Origin: an uncultured Lachnospiraceae bacterium
GTDB taxonomy: Bacteria; Bacillota; Clostridia; Lachnospirales; Lachnospiraceae
Reading direction: 5' to 3'
Length of the DNA stretch: 27,143 bases
NCBI GenBank assembly: GCA_910588285.1
Contig: CAJUQB010000063.1
Location: 1-27,143 of the forward strand
Part shown: positions 7,257 through 16,137 of the stretch, in pieces
Numbering within the stretch: position 1 is the stretch's first letter
Layout of the letters: every line of letters begins with the position of its first letter
Program-made: the position numbers and the translations under genes
The notes under the pieces: generated by a model
What the model saw: only the letters and a program-made list of their open reading frames with translations
What the model was told of the DNA's origin: nothing
The model's database searches: none

Positions 7257-8732
7257 CTATCTGACCAGGCTGATCTCCCTTACCGGCTCGCAGGTCAGCA
7301 TCATGCCAAGCTTCTTGAAGGTGCCTTCGTCCACAGCGGACAGCACGACGGAGGTATGAACCTGACAGTCCTTCAGCAGCGGGATGGCATCCATGGCCCT
7401 GCGGGCATTGTCGTCCTTGTTGCTGCAGATGGACAGAGCCAGAAGCACCTCGTCCGTATGAAGGCGGGGATTTTTGCCTCCCAGATAATCCACCTTCAGC
7501 TTCTGGATGGGCTGGATGATCTCCGGGGCGATCAGATGGAGATCCTCCGGAATGTGGGCCAGCTCCTTCAGCGCATTCAGCAGCACGGCAGCGGAAGCGC
7601 CCAGAAGATCGGTGGTCTTGCCGGTGATCACCCGGCCGTCAGAGAGCTCAATGGCAGCGCAGGGAACGGAGAGCTCCTGGGCCCTGGCATTGGCGGCAAC
7701 CACAACTCTGCGGTCCTCGGGAGCAAGCTTTGCCTGCTTCATAATCAGCTCGATCTTTAAGACTTCATTTTCCTGGCAGTCTCCCCTGGCCAGGCGGTTC
7801 AGGGAGGCGTAATACCGGCGGAGAATCTCCATGTTGGAGGCCTCCCGGCAGGCTTCGTCGTCAATGATGCAGTTGCCGGCCATATTGACCCCCATATCTG
7901 TGGGGGATTTGTAAGGATTTTCCCCGTAGATCTCCTCAAAAATAGCATTCAGTACCGGGAAAATCTCAATGTCCCGGTTATAATTGACCGTAGTTTCCCC
8001 GTAGGCCTCCAGATGGAAGGGGTCGATCATATTGACGTCATTGAGGTCTGCGGTGGCAGCCTCATAGGCCAGGTTGATGGGGTGCTTTAAGGGGACGTTC
8101 CAGATGGGGAAGGTCTCGTATTTGGCATAGCCGGCCTTGATGCCCCGCTTGTTGTCATGGTACAGCTGGGAGAGGCAGGTGGCCATTTTGCCGCTTCCCG
8201 GCCCTGGGGCAGTGATGACCACAAGGGGCCGCGTAGTCTGGATGTAATCATTTTTACCGTAGCCCTCGTCGCTGACAATGAGAGGGACATTGGAGGGATA
8301 GCCGGGGATGGTGTAGTGGAGGTAGACGGGAATGTTCATCTTCTCCAGCTTGACTTTGAACTGCTCCGCGGCGTGCTGGCCCTGGTAATGTGTGATCACC
8401 ACGCTGCCAAAATAGAGCCCCCGCTGTTCAAATACATCCTTCAGGCGGAGGACATCCTTGTCGTAGGTAATGCCAAGATCCCCGCGGATCTTATTTTTCT
8501 CGATGTCGGCAGCAGAGATTACCATGACGATCTCTGCCTGGTCAGACAGCTGCATCAGCATCCGGAGCTTGCTGTCCGGTGCAAATCCGGGAAGGACCCG
8601 GGAGGCATGGTAGTCGTCAAACAGCTTGCCGCCGAACTCCAGGTACAGCTTATCGCCGAATTTGTTGATCCGCTCCACAATATGGCGGGACTGCAGCTGA
8701 ATATATTGGTTGTTGTCAAATCCTGTTTTCAT
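7257..8732 (-). CDS. DUF1846 domain-containing protein
   Basis: A 491-residue cytoplasmic protein that matches the DUF1846 family over its full length, with the typical start MKTGFDNNQYIQLQSRHI and the segment KLYLEFGGKLFDDYHASRVLPG. A glycine-rich GPGSGK loop (177-182) resembles a nucleotide-binding P-loop, and PCAAIELSDGRVITGKTTDL lies in the C-terminal half. The family is widespread in Firmicutes; structures exist but no reaction is firmly assigned, so none is claimed. GGAG lies 8 bases before the ATG. The gene ends 87 bases before the kinase start, the gap being filled by the kinase promoter. A possible -10 (TATAAG, 8885-8880 on the minus strand) is weak. Confidence 0.88.
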   Translation of the reverse strand: MKTGFDNNQYIQLQSRHIVERINKFGDKLYLEFGGKLFDDYHASRVLPGFAPDSKLRMLMQLSDQAEIVMVISAADIEKNKIRGDLGITYDKDVLRLKDVFEQRGLYFGSVVITHYQGQHAAEQFKVKLEKMNIPVYLHYTIPGYPSNVPLIVSDEGYGKNDYIQTTRPLVVITAPGPGSGKMATCLSQLYHDNKRGIKAGYAKYETFPIWNVPLKHPINLAYEAATADLNDVNMIDPFHLEAYGETTVNYNRDIEIFPVLNAIFEEIYGENPYKSPTDMGVNMAGNCIIDDEACREASNMEILRRYYASLNRLARGDCQENEVLKIELIMKQAKLAPEDRRVVVAANARAQELSVPCAAIELSDGRVITGKTTDLLGASAAVLLNALKELAHIPEDLHLIAPEIIQPIQKLKVDYLGGKNPRLHTDEVLLALSICSNKDDNARRAMDAIPLLKDCQVHTSVVLSAVDEGTFKKLGMMLTCEPVREISLVR

Positions 8733-9101
8733 GATGTGCGCTCCATTTCATTCGTCAGCGCCTGCATGCCACGGCTGCGGCTGCATAGCCGCAAAGCAGC
8801 GGATGGGGACGTCTGGGTCTTGATGTCAGTTTCAGGCGGGCCTGGGAGAATTGGCTTTCGGCTCTCCGGAGGCTCTTATCTTATAAGGAATTAATGTGAC
8901 ATGGGTCAGAACGGGATGCATGGATCTTCTCCTTTCGTGGCAGATCAGTGGCAGATCAGCGGTAAAAAGTGAGTAATTGGCAGGAATGCAGATACATTTT
9001 AAAAAGATATTATACAACCATACTTTGAGAAAATCCAGAGGGTTTCTCAAAAAAATTTAGAAAAACTTTATAAAAGACAAAAAAAGTTCACCAAGAACAT
9101 A
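8733..9101. other. Divergent intergenic region, no gene seen
   Basis: Between the divergent DUF1846 and ftsH genes. It contains a small hairpin (GCGGCT-GCAT-AGCCGC, 8777-8792), a possible weak promoter toward DUF1846 near 8880-8909, and an AT-rich stretch from about 8990 onward leading into the ftsH promoter. No convincing coding frame or structured RNA was recognised. Confidence 0.5.
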
Positions 9102-9130
9102 TTGATTTTCAAACGAAATCAACATATAAT
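9102..9130 (+). promoter_or_regulatory. Sigma-A promoter of ftsH with overlapping palindrome
   Basis: TTGATT (9102-9107) and TATAAT (9125-9130) are 17 bases apart. An inverted repeat, TTGATTT (9102-9108) and AAATCAA (9116-9122), covers the -35 box and spacer, placed as an operator for a dimeric repressor would be. The repeat does not match the direct-repeat CtsR site. Transcription would start near 9137. Confidence 0.75.
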
Positions 9131-9181
9131 AATAAAAGTATTGCGGCAGAGTCCGGAATATGAGGAGGACATAAGATAGAT

Positions 9182-11635
9182 ATGGATAATAATGGAAGCA
9201 ATAACAGAAATAACCGGAACAACAAAAACGGCATGACCTTATTGATCTTTGTGGTGGCAGCCCTTGTGGTGCTGTTTGTGGTCAGCATGATCAATAACGG
9301 CATATCCAGGATGACCAATCAGGAGATCACCTACGATGAGTTCCTTACCATGGTGGAGGAGGACAAGATCAGCGAGATTGTGTTCAGCAACGGACTGATC
9401 AACATTACCCCCAAGACCAAGGAGGGGCAGATTCCGATCATCAAGTATTATACGGTACAGCTCAATGATCTGAATCTGATCCCCACGTTGTATGAGCACA
9501 AGGATTCGGGGCTTCATTTCAAGGGAGAGCAGGCCAGCCAGACCACCAATTTCCTGATTAATATTTTGAGCTTTATCATTCCGATTGCCATCCTTTGGAT
9601 CATTCTCGGCTTCATCATGCGGCGCATGGGCGGCGGAGGCGGTATGATGGGCGTGGGCAAGAGTACGGCCAAGGTCTATGTGGAGAAGCAGACCGGCGTT
9701 ACCTTCAAGGACGTTGCCGGTCAGGACGAGGCTAAGGAATCCCTCCAGGAGGTTGTGGATTTCCTGCACAATCCCAAGAAATATACCGATATCGGAGCGA
9801 AGCTGCCCAAGGGGGCCCTCCTTGTGGGACCGCCCGGAACCGGCAAGACCCTGCTGGCCAAGGCCGTAGCCGGTGAGGCGAAGGCACCCTTCTTCTCCCT
9901 GGCCGGTTCTGATTTCGTGGAGATGTTTGTGGGTGTGGGAGCCTCCCGTGTCCGGGATCTGTTCAAGGAGGCGCAGAAGCAGGCGCCCTGTATCATTTTT
10001 ATTGACGAGATTGATGCCATCGGCAAGAGCCGTGACACCAGATACGGCGGCAATGATGAGCGGGAGCAGACCTTGAACCAGCTGCTGGCAGAGATGGACG
10101 GATTCGACACCTCCAAAGGGCTTCTGATCCTTGCAGCCACCAACCGGCCGGAGGTATTGGACAAGGCGCTGCTGCGTCCGGGACGCTTTGACCGCCGGAT
10201 TATTGTGGACAAGCCGGATCTGAAGGGCCGTGTGGAGACGCTGAAGGTACATGCCAAGAATGTGCTGATGGACGACACGGTGGATCTGGATGCCATCGCC
10301 CTGGCCACATCAGGCGCCGTGGGCTCCGACTTGGCCAATATGATCAATGAGGCGGCCATCAATGCCGTCAAGAACGGGCGCAAGAGCGTGAATCAGTCGG
10401 ATCTGTTTGAGTCCGTGGAGGTTGTGATTGCAGGCAAGGAAAAGAAGGACCGCATTATGGGGCCCAAGGAGAAGAAGCTGGTGGCTTACCACGAGGTGGG
10501 GCATGCCCTGGTGATGGCCCTGCAGAAGGATGCGGAGCCGGTGCAGAAGATCACCATTGTTCCCCGTACCATGGGAGCCCTTGGCTATACCATGCAGGTG
10601 CCGGAGGAAGAGAAATATTTAAAAACAAAGGATGAGCTGATTGCGGATCTGGTGTCCTTCATGGGCGGCCGCGCCGCTGAGGAGATTGCCTTTGATTCCG
10701 TGACCACAGGGGCCTCCAATGATATTGAGCGGGCCACCAACTTGGCGAGAGCCATGGTGACCCAGTATGGCATGTCGGAGAAGTTTGGCCTTATGGGGCT
10801 GATGACCGTGGAGAGCCAGTACCTGGATGGACGGGCCTCTCTGAACTGCGGGGAGGAGACTGCCTCCCAGATTGACAAAGAAGTGATGAAGATTCTGCAG
10901 AGCTGCTACGAGAAGGCCAAGGAGCTGCTTCTTGGGAGCCGCAAGATCCTGGATGAGGTCTCCGAGTATCTGTATGAGCATGAGACGATCACCGGAAAAG
11001 AATTCATGGATATCTTCCATCGGCTGAAGACCGAGGAAGAGGAGGCAAAGAAGGCGGAAGCAGAGCCGTTGAAGGATGAAGGGAAGGAAGAGCCGTCCCG
11101 GGAGCCGAAGGAGGATGGGGAAGAGATGACCCGGAAGCCGGAGGGAGACGGGGAAGAGCTATCCCAGAAGCCGAAGAAGGATGGGGAAGAGCCGTCCTGG
11201 GAGCCGGAGGAAGCCGGGGAAGAGCCGTCCTGGGAAGCCGGGGAAGAGTCGTCGAAGGAGCAGAAGAAAAAAGGGAACACAGAGCAGCCCCGGAAGTTGG
11301 AGGAAGAAGAGGCAGAGCCGCTCCAGAAGCCGAAGCCAGAGGCAGAACCGTATCATGCGCCGGAGGAAGAAGAGGAGGAAGAGCTGTTCTGGGATCTGGA
11401 TTTTGAGGAGCCGGAGGAAGGGCTGCCGGGAGAAAGATTTCAGGAGCAGCAGTATGCAGAGCCGGAGGACCATTTGTCAGAGGAACCGCTCCAGGAGCCC
11501 CAGCAGTACGCAGGGCGGAACGGTGAGCCGGAGACGGACATGTCCCAGGCAGCAGGCGAAGAGCCCGGGCAGAAGCCCATGTCTGCCCTGGAAATGCTTA
11601 TGCAAATGAAAGAGCAGAAATCCGAGGATGAATAG
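9182..11635 (+). CDS. ftsH: ATP-dependent zinc metalloprotease FtsH
   Basis: FtsH degrades membrane and short-lived cytoplasmic proteins as a membrane-anchored hexamer. The protein (817 aa) has an Asn-rich N-terminus, transmembrane helix 1 (about 18-37), an extracytoplasmic segment, helix 2 (about 122-145) and a glycine-rich linker. The AAA+ domain follows, with Walker A GPPGTGKT (216-223), Walker B IIFIDEIDAI (271-280) and an NRPEVLDKALLRPGRFDRR region, then the zinc site HEVGH (437-441). Usual FtsH length is 600-680 residues; here a Glu/Pro/Lys-rich tail of about 200 residues (617-817) follows the protease domain and includes 11-residue repeats. AGGAGG lies 13 bases before the ATG, rather far, but no other in-frame start is available. 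uvrC follows after 8 bases. Confidence 0.97.
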   Translation: MDNNGSNNRNNRNNKNGMTLLIFVVAALVVLFVVSMINNGISRMTNQEITYDEFLTMVEEDKISEIVFSNGLINITPKTKEGQIPIIKYYTVQLNDLNLIPTLYEHKDSGLHFKGEQASQTTNFLINILSFIIPIAILWIILGFIMRRMGGGGGMMGVGKSTAKVYVEKQTGVTFKDVAGQDEAKESLQEVVDFLHNPKKYTDIGAKLPKGALLVGPPGTGKTLLAKAVAGEAKAPFFSLAGSDFVEMFVGVGASRVRDLFKEAQKQAPCIIFIDEIDAIGKSRDTRYGGNDEREQTLNQLLAEMDGFDTSKGLLILAATNRPEVLDKALLRPGRFDRRIIVDKPDLKGRVETLKVHAKNVLMDDTVDLDAIALATSGAVGSDLANMINEAAINAVKNGRKSVNQSDLFESVEVVIAGKEKKDRIMGPKEKKLVAYHEVGHALVMALQKDAEPVQKITIVPRTMGALGYTMQVPEEEKYLKTKDELIADLVSFMGGRAAEEIAFDSVTTGASNDIERATNLARAMVTQYGMSEKFGLMGLMTVESQYLDGRASLNCGEETASQIDKEVMKILQSCYEKAKELLLGSRKILDEVSEYLYEHETITGKEFMDIFHRLKTEEEEAKKAEAEPLKDEGKEEPSREPKEDGEEMTRKPEGDGEELSQKPKKDGEEPSWEPEEAGEEPSWEAGEESSKEQKKKGNTEQPRKLEEEEAEPLQKPKPEAEPYHAPEEEEEEELFWDLDFEEPEEGLPGERFQEQQYAEPEDHLSEEPLQEPQQYAGRNGEPETDMSQAAGEEPGQKPMSALEMLMQMKEQKSEDE
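11087..11242 (+). repeat. 33-base tandem repeats in the ftsH tail
   Basis: Four complete 33-base units plus a 24-base partial one encode residues 636-687. Each protein unit is 11 residues with the pattern E-E-x-[ST]-x-x-P-x-x-[DA]-G, for example EEPSREPKEDG and EELSQKPKKDG. In-frame repeats like this can change in number by slippage or recombination, so tail length may differ between strains. Confidence 0.85.
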
Positions 11636-11643
11636 AGGAAGCC

Positions 11644-13548
11644 ATGTTTGATATTCAGGAAGAATTAAAAAAGCTGCCTGCAAAGCCCGGCGTATATCTG
11701 ATGCACGACAAGGCGGACGTGATCATATATGTGGGCAAGGCAGTCAGCCTGCGGAACCGGGTGAGGCAGTATTTCCGCCCCAGCCATAACGAGGGGATCA
11801 AGAAGGATCGGATGGTACAGCAGATTGTCCGATTTGAGTATATCGTTACGGATTCGGAGCTGGAGGCGCTGATTCTGGAATGTAACCTGATCAAGGAGCA
11901 CCGGCCCAAATACAATACCATGCTGCGGGATGACAAGTCATACCCGTATATCAGAGTGACGCTGGGGGAGGAATTCCCCAGGGTCCTCTTTTGCCGTCAG
12001 GTGAAAAAGGACAAGTCCCGTTATTTTGGCCCCTACACCAGCGCCGGGGCCGTGAAGGATACCATTGACCTTTTGCAGAAGCTGTATCAGCTGCGCACCT
12101 GCAGCCGTGTGCTGCCCAGGGACACGGGGGCGGAGCGTCCCTGCCTGAATTACCACATTCACCAGTGTCTGGGTCCCTGTCAGGGATATGTGACAAAGGA
12201 GGAATACCACAGGCAGATCGAAGGGGCAGTCTCCTTTTTAAACGGCAATTACGGCCCGGTGCTGCAGGAGCTGGAGCAGAAAATGCAGGCCTGCTCGGAA
12301 CATATGGAATTTGAGCGGGCCATTGAATACCGGGAGCTTCTGTCCAGCGTCAAACAGATTGCCCAGAAGCAGAAGATCACCAATTCTGACGGGGAGGATC
12401 GGGATATCATTGCAGTGGCCAACGATGATCGGGATGCGGTGGTGCAGGTCTTTTTTGTGCGGGACGGCCTGCTGATCGGGCGGGACCATTTCCATGTCAA
12501 TATTGCCAATGAGGACACAAGAGGACAGATTGTATCGGCCTTTGTGAAGCAATTCTATGCAGGCACTCCCTTTATCCCCAGGGAAATTATGGTGCCGGAG
12601 GAGATTGAGGATGCAGCCGTGCTGGAGCAGTGGCTGGGCAGCCGCCGGGGGCAGCGGGTCTATATCCGGGTGCCCAAGAAGGGGAGCAGGGAGAAGCTGA
12701 TGGAGCTGGCAGCCAAGAATGCCCTTCTGGTGCTGAGCCAGGATAAGGAGAAGATCAAGCGGGAGGAGGGCCGTACCATCGGAGCCATGAAGGAGATTGC
12801 CGGATGGCTTCAGATGGAGGAGCTGTGCCGGGTAGAGGCTTTTGATATCTCCAATATCAACGGATTCGAGACCGTGGGCTCCATGGTGGTCTACGAGAAG
12901 GGCAAGCCCCAGCGCAGCGATTACCGCAAATTCAAACTAAAAACCGTCACAGGCCCGGATGATTACGCTTCCATGCATGAGGTACTCAGCCGGCGGTTTT
13001 CCCACGGCCTGAAGGAACAGCAGGAGCTGAAGGAGCGGCAGCTGGACAATGCCTACGGCAGCTTTACCAGGTTCCCGGATCTGCTTATGATGGATGGCGG
13101 AAAAGGCCAGGTGAACGTGGCTCTTCAGGTGCTGGAGGAGCTGGGCCTTCAGATCCCGGTCTGCGGCATGGTAAAGGATGATAACCACAGGACCCGCGGC
13201 TTGTACTACCGGAATGTGGAGATTCCCATAGACCGCAGCAGCGAGGGCTTCCGGCTGATTACCAGGATACAGGATGAAGCCCACCGGTTTGCCATTGAGT
13301 ACCATCGCTCCCTGCGCAGCAAGGAGCAGGTGCATTCCGTGCTGGATGATATTCCGGGCATTGGGCCGGCCAGGCGCAAGGCGCTGATGAAGGGATTTTC
13401 CAGCCTGGAGGAGATCAAGGCAGCCGGGGAGGAGGAGCTGGCAGCATTGCCGGGCATGAACCTGCGGGCGGCCAGAGCTGTTTGTGAATTTTTTCACAGT
13501 CAGGAGGGGGAGGTCTTGAAGCCGGGAATAGAATATGATAAAATATAA
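11644..13548 (+). CDS. uvrC: UvrABC excinuclease subunit C
   Basis: UvrC makes the two incisions around bulky DNA lesions in nucleotide excision repair. The 634-residue protein has the expected layout: an N-terminal GIY-YIG nuclease (PGVYLM at 15-20 and IIYVGKA at 27-33), a UVR motif for UvrB contact (FERAIEYRELL, about 220-230), a central RNase H-like endonuclease region (EAFDISNINGFETVGSMVV, later LLMMDGGKGQ) and C-terminal helix-hairpin-helix motifs (IPGIGPARRKALM and LPGMNLRAARAV). A GAGG site precedes the ATG, which lies 8 bases after the ftsH stop, so the two are probably co-transcribed. No damage or odd residues noted. Confidence 0.97.
   Translation: MFDIQEELKKLPAKPGVYLMHDKADVIIYVGKAVSLRNRVRQYFRPSHNEGIKKDRMVQQIVRFEYIVTDSELEALILECNLIKEHRPKYNTMLRDDKSYPYIRVTLGEEFPRVLFCRQVKKDKSRYFGPYTSAGAVKDTIDLLQKLYQLRTCSRVLPRDTGAERPCLNYHIHQCLGPCQGYVTKEEYHRQIEGAVSFLNGNYGPVLQELEQKMQACSEHMEFERAIEYRELLSSVKQIAQKQKITNSDGEDRDIIAVANDDRDAVVQVFFVRDGLLIGRDHFHVNIANEDTRGQIVSAFVKQFYAGTPFIPREIMVPEEIEDAAVLEQWLGSRRGQRVYIRVPKKGSREKLMELAAKNALLVLSQDKEKIKREEGRTIGAMKEIAGWLQMEELCRVEAFDISNINGFETVGSMVVYEKGKPQRSDYRKFKLKTVTGPDDYASMHEVLSRRFSHGLKEQQELKERQLDNAYGSFTRFPDLLMMDGGKGQVNVALQVLEELGLQIPVCGMVKDDNHRTRGLYYRNVEIPIDRSSEGFRLITRIQDEAHRFAIEYHRSLRSKEQVHSVLDDIPGIGPARRKALMKGFSSLEEIKAAGEEELAALPGMNLRAARAVCEFFHSQEGEVLKPGIEYDKI
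13516..13544 (+). promoter_or_regulatory. Candidate promoter for hprK within the uvrC 3' end
   Basis: TTGAAG (13516-13521) and TAAAAT (13539-13544) are 17 bases apart and overlap the last codons of uvrC. The match is 4/6 and 5/6 to consensus. It would allow hprK and the genes beyond to be expressed apart from ftsH-uvrC. Confidence 0.5.
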
Positions 13549-13586
13549 AAAACTATTCCAGAAGGAAATCAGGAGGAGTATACAGG

Positions 13587-14522
13587 ATGAAAGGTGTCAG
13601 TGTTAGCAGGATTGTGGAACAGATGAAGCTTAAGGTATTTAACGACAGTCTGGATCTGACGAAAAGGAGCATCAACATTTCCGATGTGAACCGGTCGGCA
13701 TTGCAGATGACCGGATATTTTGAGCATTTTGAAAAGGATCGTGTCCAGATCATTGGTACGGTGGAATACACGTATCTGCAGCAGATGGAGCCGGAGAAGA
13801 GAAGGGAGATATACCAGCAGTTTTTCGGCTATGAGATTCCATGTTTGATTTTCTGCCGGAATTATGAGCCGGACGATGACCTTCTTGAGATTGCCACAGC
13901 CAGCGGAATCCCGGTTTTGGGGACAGATTACGGGACCTCGGCCTTCATGGCAGAGCTGATCTACATTCTTAACGAGACGCTGGCGCCCTGTATTTCCATT
14001 CACGGAGTGTTGGTGGACGTGTACGGGGAAGGCCTTCTGATTATGGGGGAGAGCGGCATCGGCAAGAGCGAGGCAGCCCTGGAGCTGGTGCGGCGGGGAC
14101 ACCGCCTGGTGACGGATGATGTGGTGGAGATCCGCAAGATCAATGACCACACTCTGGTGGGCACCTCCCCGGATATCACACGCCATTTTATTGAGCTGCG
14201 GGGCGTTGGCATCGTAGATATCAAGTATCTGTTTGGCGTGGAATGCGTGAAGGAGAAGCAGAATATTGATCTTGTCATCAAGCTGGAGGACTGGCATAAG
14301 GATAATGATTATGACCGGCTGGGACTTGAGGAGGAATATACGGAGATTCTGGGGAATAAGGTGGTCTGCCATTCCCTGCCCATCCGCCCGGGCCGGAACC
14401 TTGCCGTGATCTGCGAGACTGCGGCGGCCAACCACAGGCAGAAGAAGATGGGCTACAATGCGGCCAAGGAGCTGTACCGCCGGGTACAGGCAAACCTCCA
14501 GAAGAGAAGCGAGGAAGAATAA
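13587..14522 (+). CDS. hprK: HPr kinase/phosphorylase
   Basis: HprK phosphorylates, and removes phosphate from, Ser46 of HPr and of Crh-type proteins, setting carbon catabolite repression in Firmicutes. The 311-residue protein has the N-terminal domain (1-130), the catalytic H139-G140, a Walker A loop GESGIGKS (154-161), the TDDVVEI segment, and the family signature ELRGVGIVDIKYLFG. AGGAGG lies 10 bases before the ATG. A likely substrate, a Ser46-type HPr paralogue, is encoded 4.4 kb downstream in the same direction. A non-coding A-rich stretch of 158 bases follows, so the next gene may be separately expressed. Confidence 0.97.
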   Translation: MKGVSVSRIVEQMKLKVFNDSLDLTKRSINISDVNRSALQMTGYFEHFEKDRVQIIGTVEYTYLQQMEPEKRREIYQQFFGYEIPCLIFCRNYEPDDDLLEIATASGIPVLGTDYGTSAFMAELIYILNETLAPCISIHGVLVDVYGEGLLIMGESGIGKSEAALELVRRGHRLVTDDVVEIRKINDHTLVGTSPDITRHFIELRGVGIVDIKYLFGVECVKEKQNIDLVIKLEDWHKDNDYDRLGLEEEYTEILGNKVVCHSLPIRPGRNLAVICETAAANHRQKKMGYNAAKELYRRVQANLQKRSEEE

Positions 14523-14610
14523 GAACGAAGAACATAAAAGGCACGAAATTGAATATAGAAATAAAAGAAATAAAAACAAAATCCAAAGACATGAAATAAA
14601 ATCATTAAGA

Positions 14611-14660
14611 AAAACCAATAAAAATTAATTAAAAATAATAAAAATTAATAAAAATTAATA
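14611..14660 (+). repeat. Five imperfect 10-base A-tract repeats
   Basis: Five consecutive 10-base units (AAAACCAATA, AAAATTAATT, AAAAATAATA, then AAAATTAATA twice) lie directly upstream of the aminopeptidase gene. A-tracts spaced by one helical turn give intrinsic DNA curvature and can act as UP-like elements. No clear -35/-10 pair was found nearby. Confidence 0.7.
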
Positions 14661-14680
14661 AAAAAGAAAAGAGGTATCTC

Positions 14681-16078
14681 ATGGAAAAGAAAAATATATG
14701 GTTAAAATATCAGGATGGCCAGAGGGAACAGGTGATGGAATTTGCAGAGCGCTACCGCCAGTTCATCTCCAAATGCAAGACAGAGCGGGAATGTGTAGAC
14801 GAGCTTGTAGTTCAGGCCCGGGAGGCGGGATTTACGGATCTGCGCAGGGTACTGGAGGAGAAGCAGGAGATCAAGGCAGGAGATAAGCTCTATATCACCA
14901 ATATGGGTAAGTCCATGGCCCTGTTTGTCATTGGGGAAGAGCCTCTGGAGAAGGGCATGAATATTCTGGGAGCCCATATTGATTCCCCCAGGCTTGACAT
15001 CAAGCAGAATCCCCTGTATGAGGACACGGAGATGGCATTGCTTGACACCCATTATTACGGAGGCGTGAAGAAATATCAATGGGTGGCCCTGCCTCTGGCG
15101 CTTCACGGGGTGATTGTGAAGAAGGACGGAACCACGGTAACGGTAAATATCGGCGAAAAGGCCGACGATCCGGTATTTGGGGTCAGTGACCTGCTGATCC
15201 ACCTGTCCGGGGAGCAGATGGAGAAAAAGGCCTCCAAGGTCATTGAGGGGGAGAACCTGGATGTACTGGTGGGCAGTATCCCACAGCTGCAGAACGAGGA
15301 GGACAAGGAGAAGGCCAAGGATTTGGTGAAGGCGAATATCCTGTCGATTCTGGCAGAGATGTACCAGATTGAGGAGGACGACTTCCTGTCAGCGGAGATC
15401 GAGGTAGTGCCGGCCGGAGAGGCCAGGGATTACGGTTTTGACCGCAGCATGCTGATGGGCTATGGCCATGACGACCGGGTATGCGCATATCCCTCCTACG
15501 CAGCCATTGCAGAGGCAGGAACCTGCAAAAAGACCAGCGTATGCCTGCTGGTGGACAAGGAGGAGATCGGAAGCGTAGGTGCTACTGGTATGCAGTCCAG
15601 ATTTTTTGAGTATACGGTGGCAGAGCTGATGGAGACTATGGGCGGCTATTCCCAGGTGGCCTTCAACCGGGCCATGACCAATTCCAAGGTATTGTCCTCC
15701 GATGTGAGCGCTGCCTTTGATCCGCTGTTCCCAACTGTCATGGAAAAGAAGAATGCCGCATATTTTGGTAAGGGGCTGGTATTTAACAAGTTCACCGGCT
15801 CCAGGGGAAAGGGCGGATCCAATGACGCAAATCCCGAGTATATTGCAAGGCTCCGCCAGATTATGGACAGCAATGACGTGGCCTTCCAGACGGCAGAGCT
15901 TGGCAAGGTGGACCAGGGAGGCGGCGGCACCATTGCATATATCCTGGCAAATCTGAACATGCAGGTGATTGACAGCGGGGTGCCGGTACTGAATATGCAT
16001 GCGCCCTGGGAGATTATCAGCAAGGCGGACCTGTATGAAGCCAAACGGGGATATGTGGCGTTCCTTCAGGAAGCGTAA
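14681..16078 (+). CDS. M18 family aminopeptidase
   Basis: A cytoplasmic metallo-aminopeptidase of the M18 family, which removes N-terminal acidic or other residues from peptides using two metal ions. The 465 residues show the expected metal-site segments: GAHIDSPRLD (97-106, with H99 and D101), the catalytic acid region DKEEIGSVGATGMQS, NSKVLSSDVSAAFDP with the metal-binding Asp, and the late His in MHAPWEIISKADLYE. Length fits the family. AGAGG precedes the ATG. It sits between hprK and murB, where it is not part of the usual conserved cluster, and has curved A-rich DNA upstream. Exact substrate preference cannot be read from sequence, so no gene symbol is given. Confidence 0.93.
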   Translation: MEKKNIWLKYQDGQREQVMEFAERYRQFISKCKTERECVDELVVQAREAGFTDLRRVLEEKQEIKAGDKLYITNMGKSMALFVIGEEPLEKGMNILGAHIDSPRLDIKQNPLYEDTEMALLDTHYYGGVKKYQWVALPLALHGVIVKKDGTTVTVNIGEKADDPVFGVSDLLIHLSGEQMEKKASKVIEGENLDVLVGSIPQLQNEEDKEKAKDLVKANILSILAEMYQIEEDDFLSAEIEVVPAGEARDYGFDRSMLMGYGHDDRVCAYPSYAAIAEAGTCKKTSVCLLVDKEEIGSVGATGMQSRFFEYTVAELMETMGGYSQVAFNRAMTNSKVLSSDVSAAFDPLFPTVMEKKNAAYFGKGLVFNKFTGSRGKGGSNDANPEYIARLRQIMDSNDVAFQTAELGKVDQGGGGTIAYILANLNMQVIDSGVPVLNMHAPWEIISKADLYEAKRGYVAFLQEA

Positions 16079-16137
16079 GGCCACAGACAGACACAGAAGA
16101 CAGAAAAATTAGAAAAATCCATAAACGGATAGAGAGG

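Noticed and set aside
9102..9122. CtsR or HrcA operator before ftsH
   Set aside because: The sequence is neither the CtsR direct heptad repeat nor the HrcA CIRCE palindrome.
9239..10252. A 337-codon minus-strand frame within ftsH
   Set aside because: It mirrors the AAA+ domain coding sequence and has no ribosome site or family resemblance.
14580..14680. Replication origin in the A-rich stretch
   Set aside because: No DnaA boxes such as TTATCCACA were seen and there is no dnaA or dnaN gene nearby.
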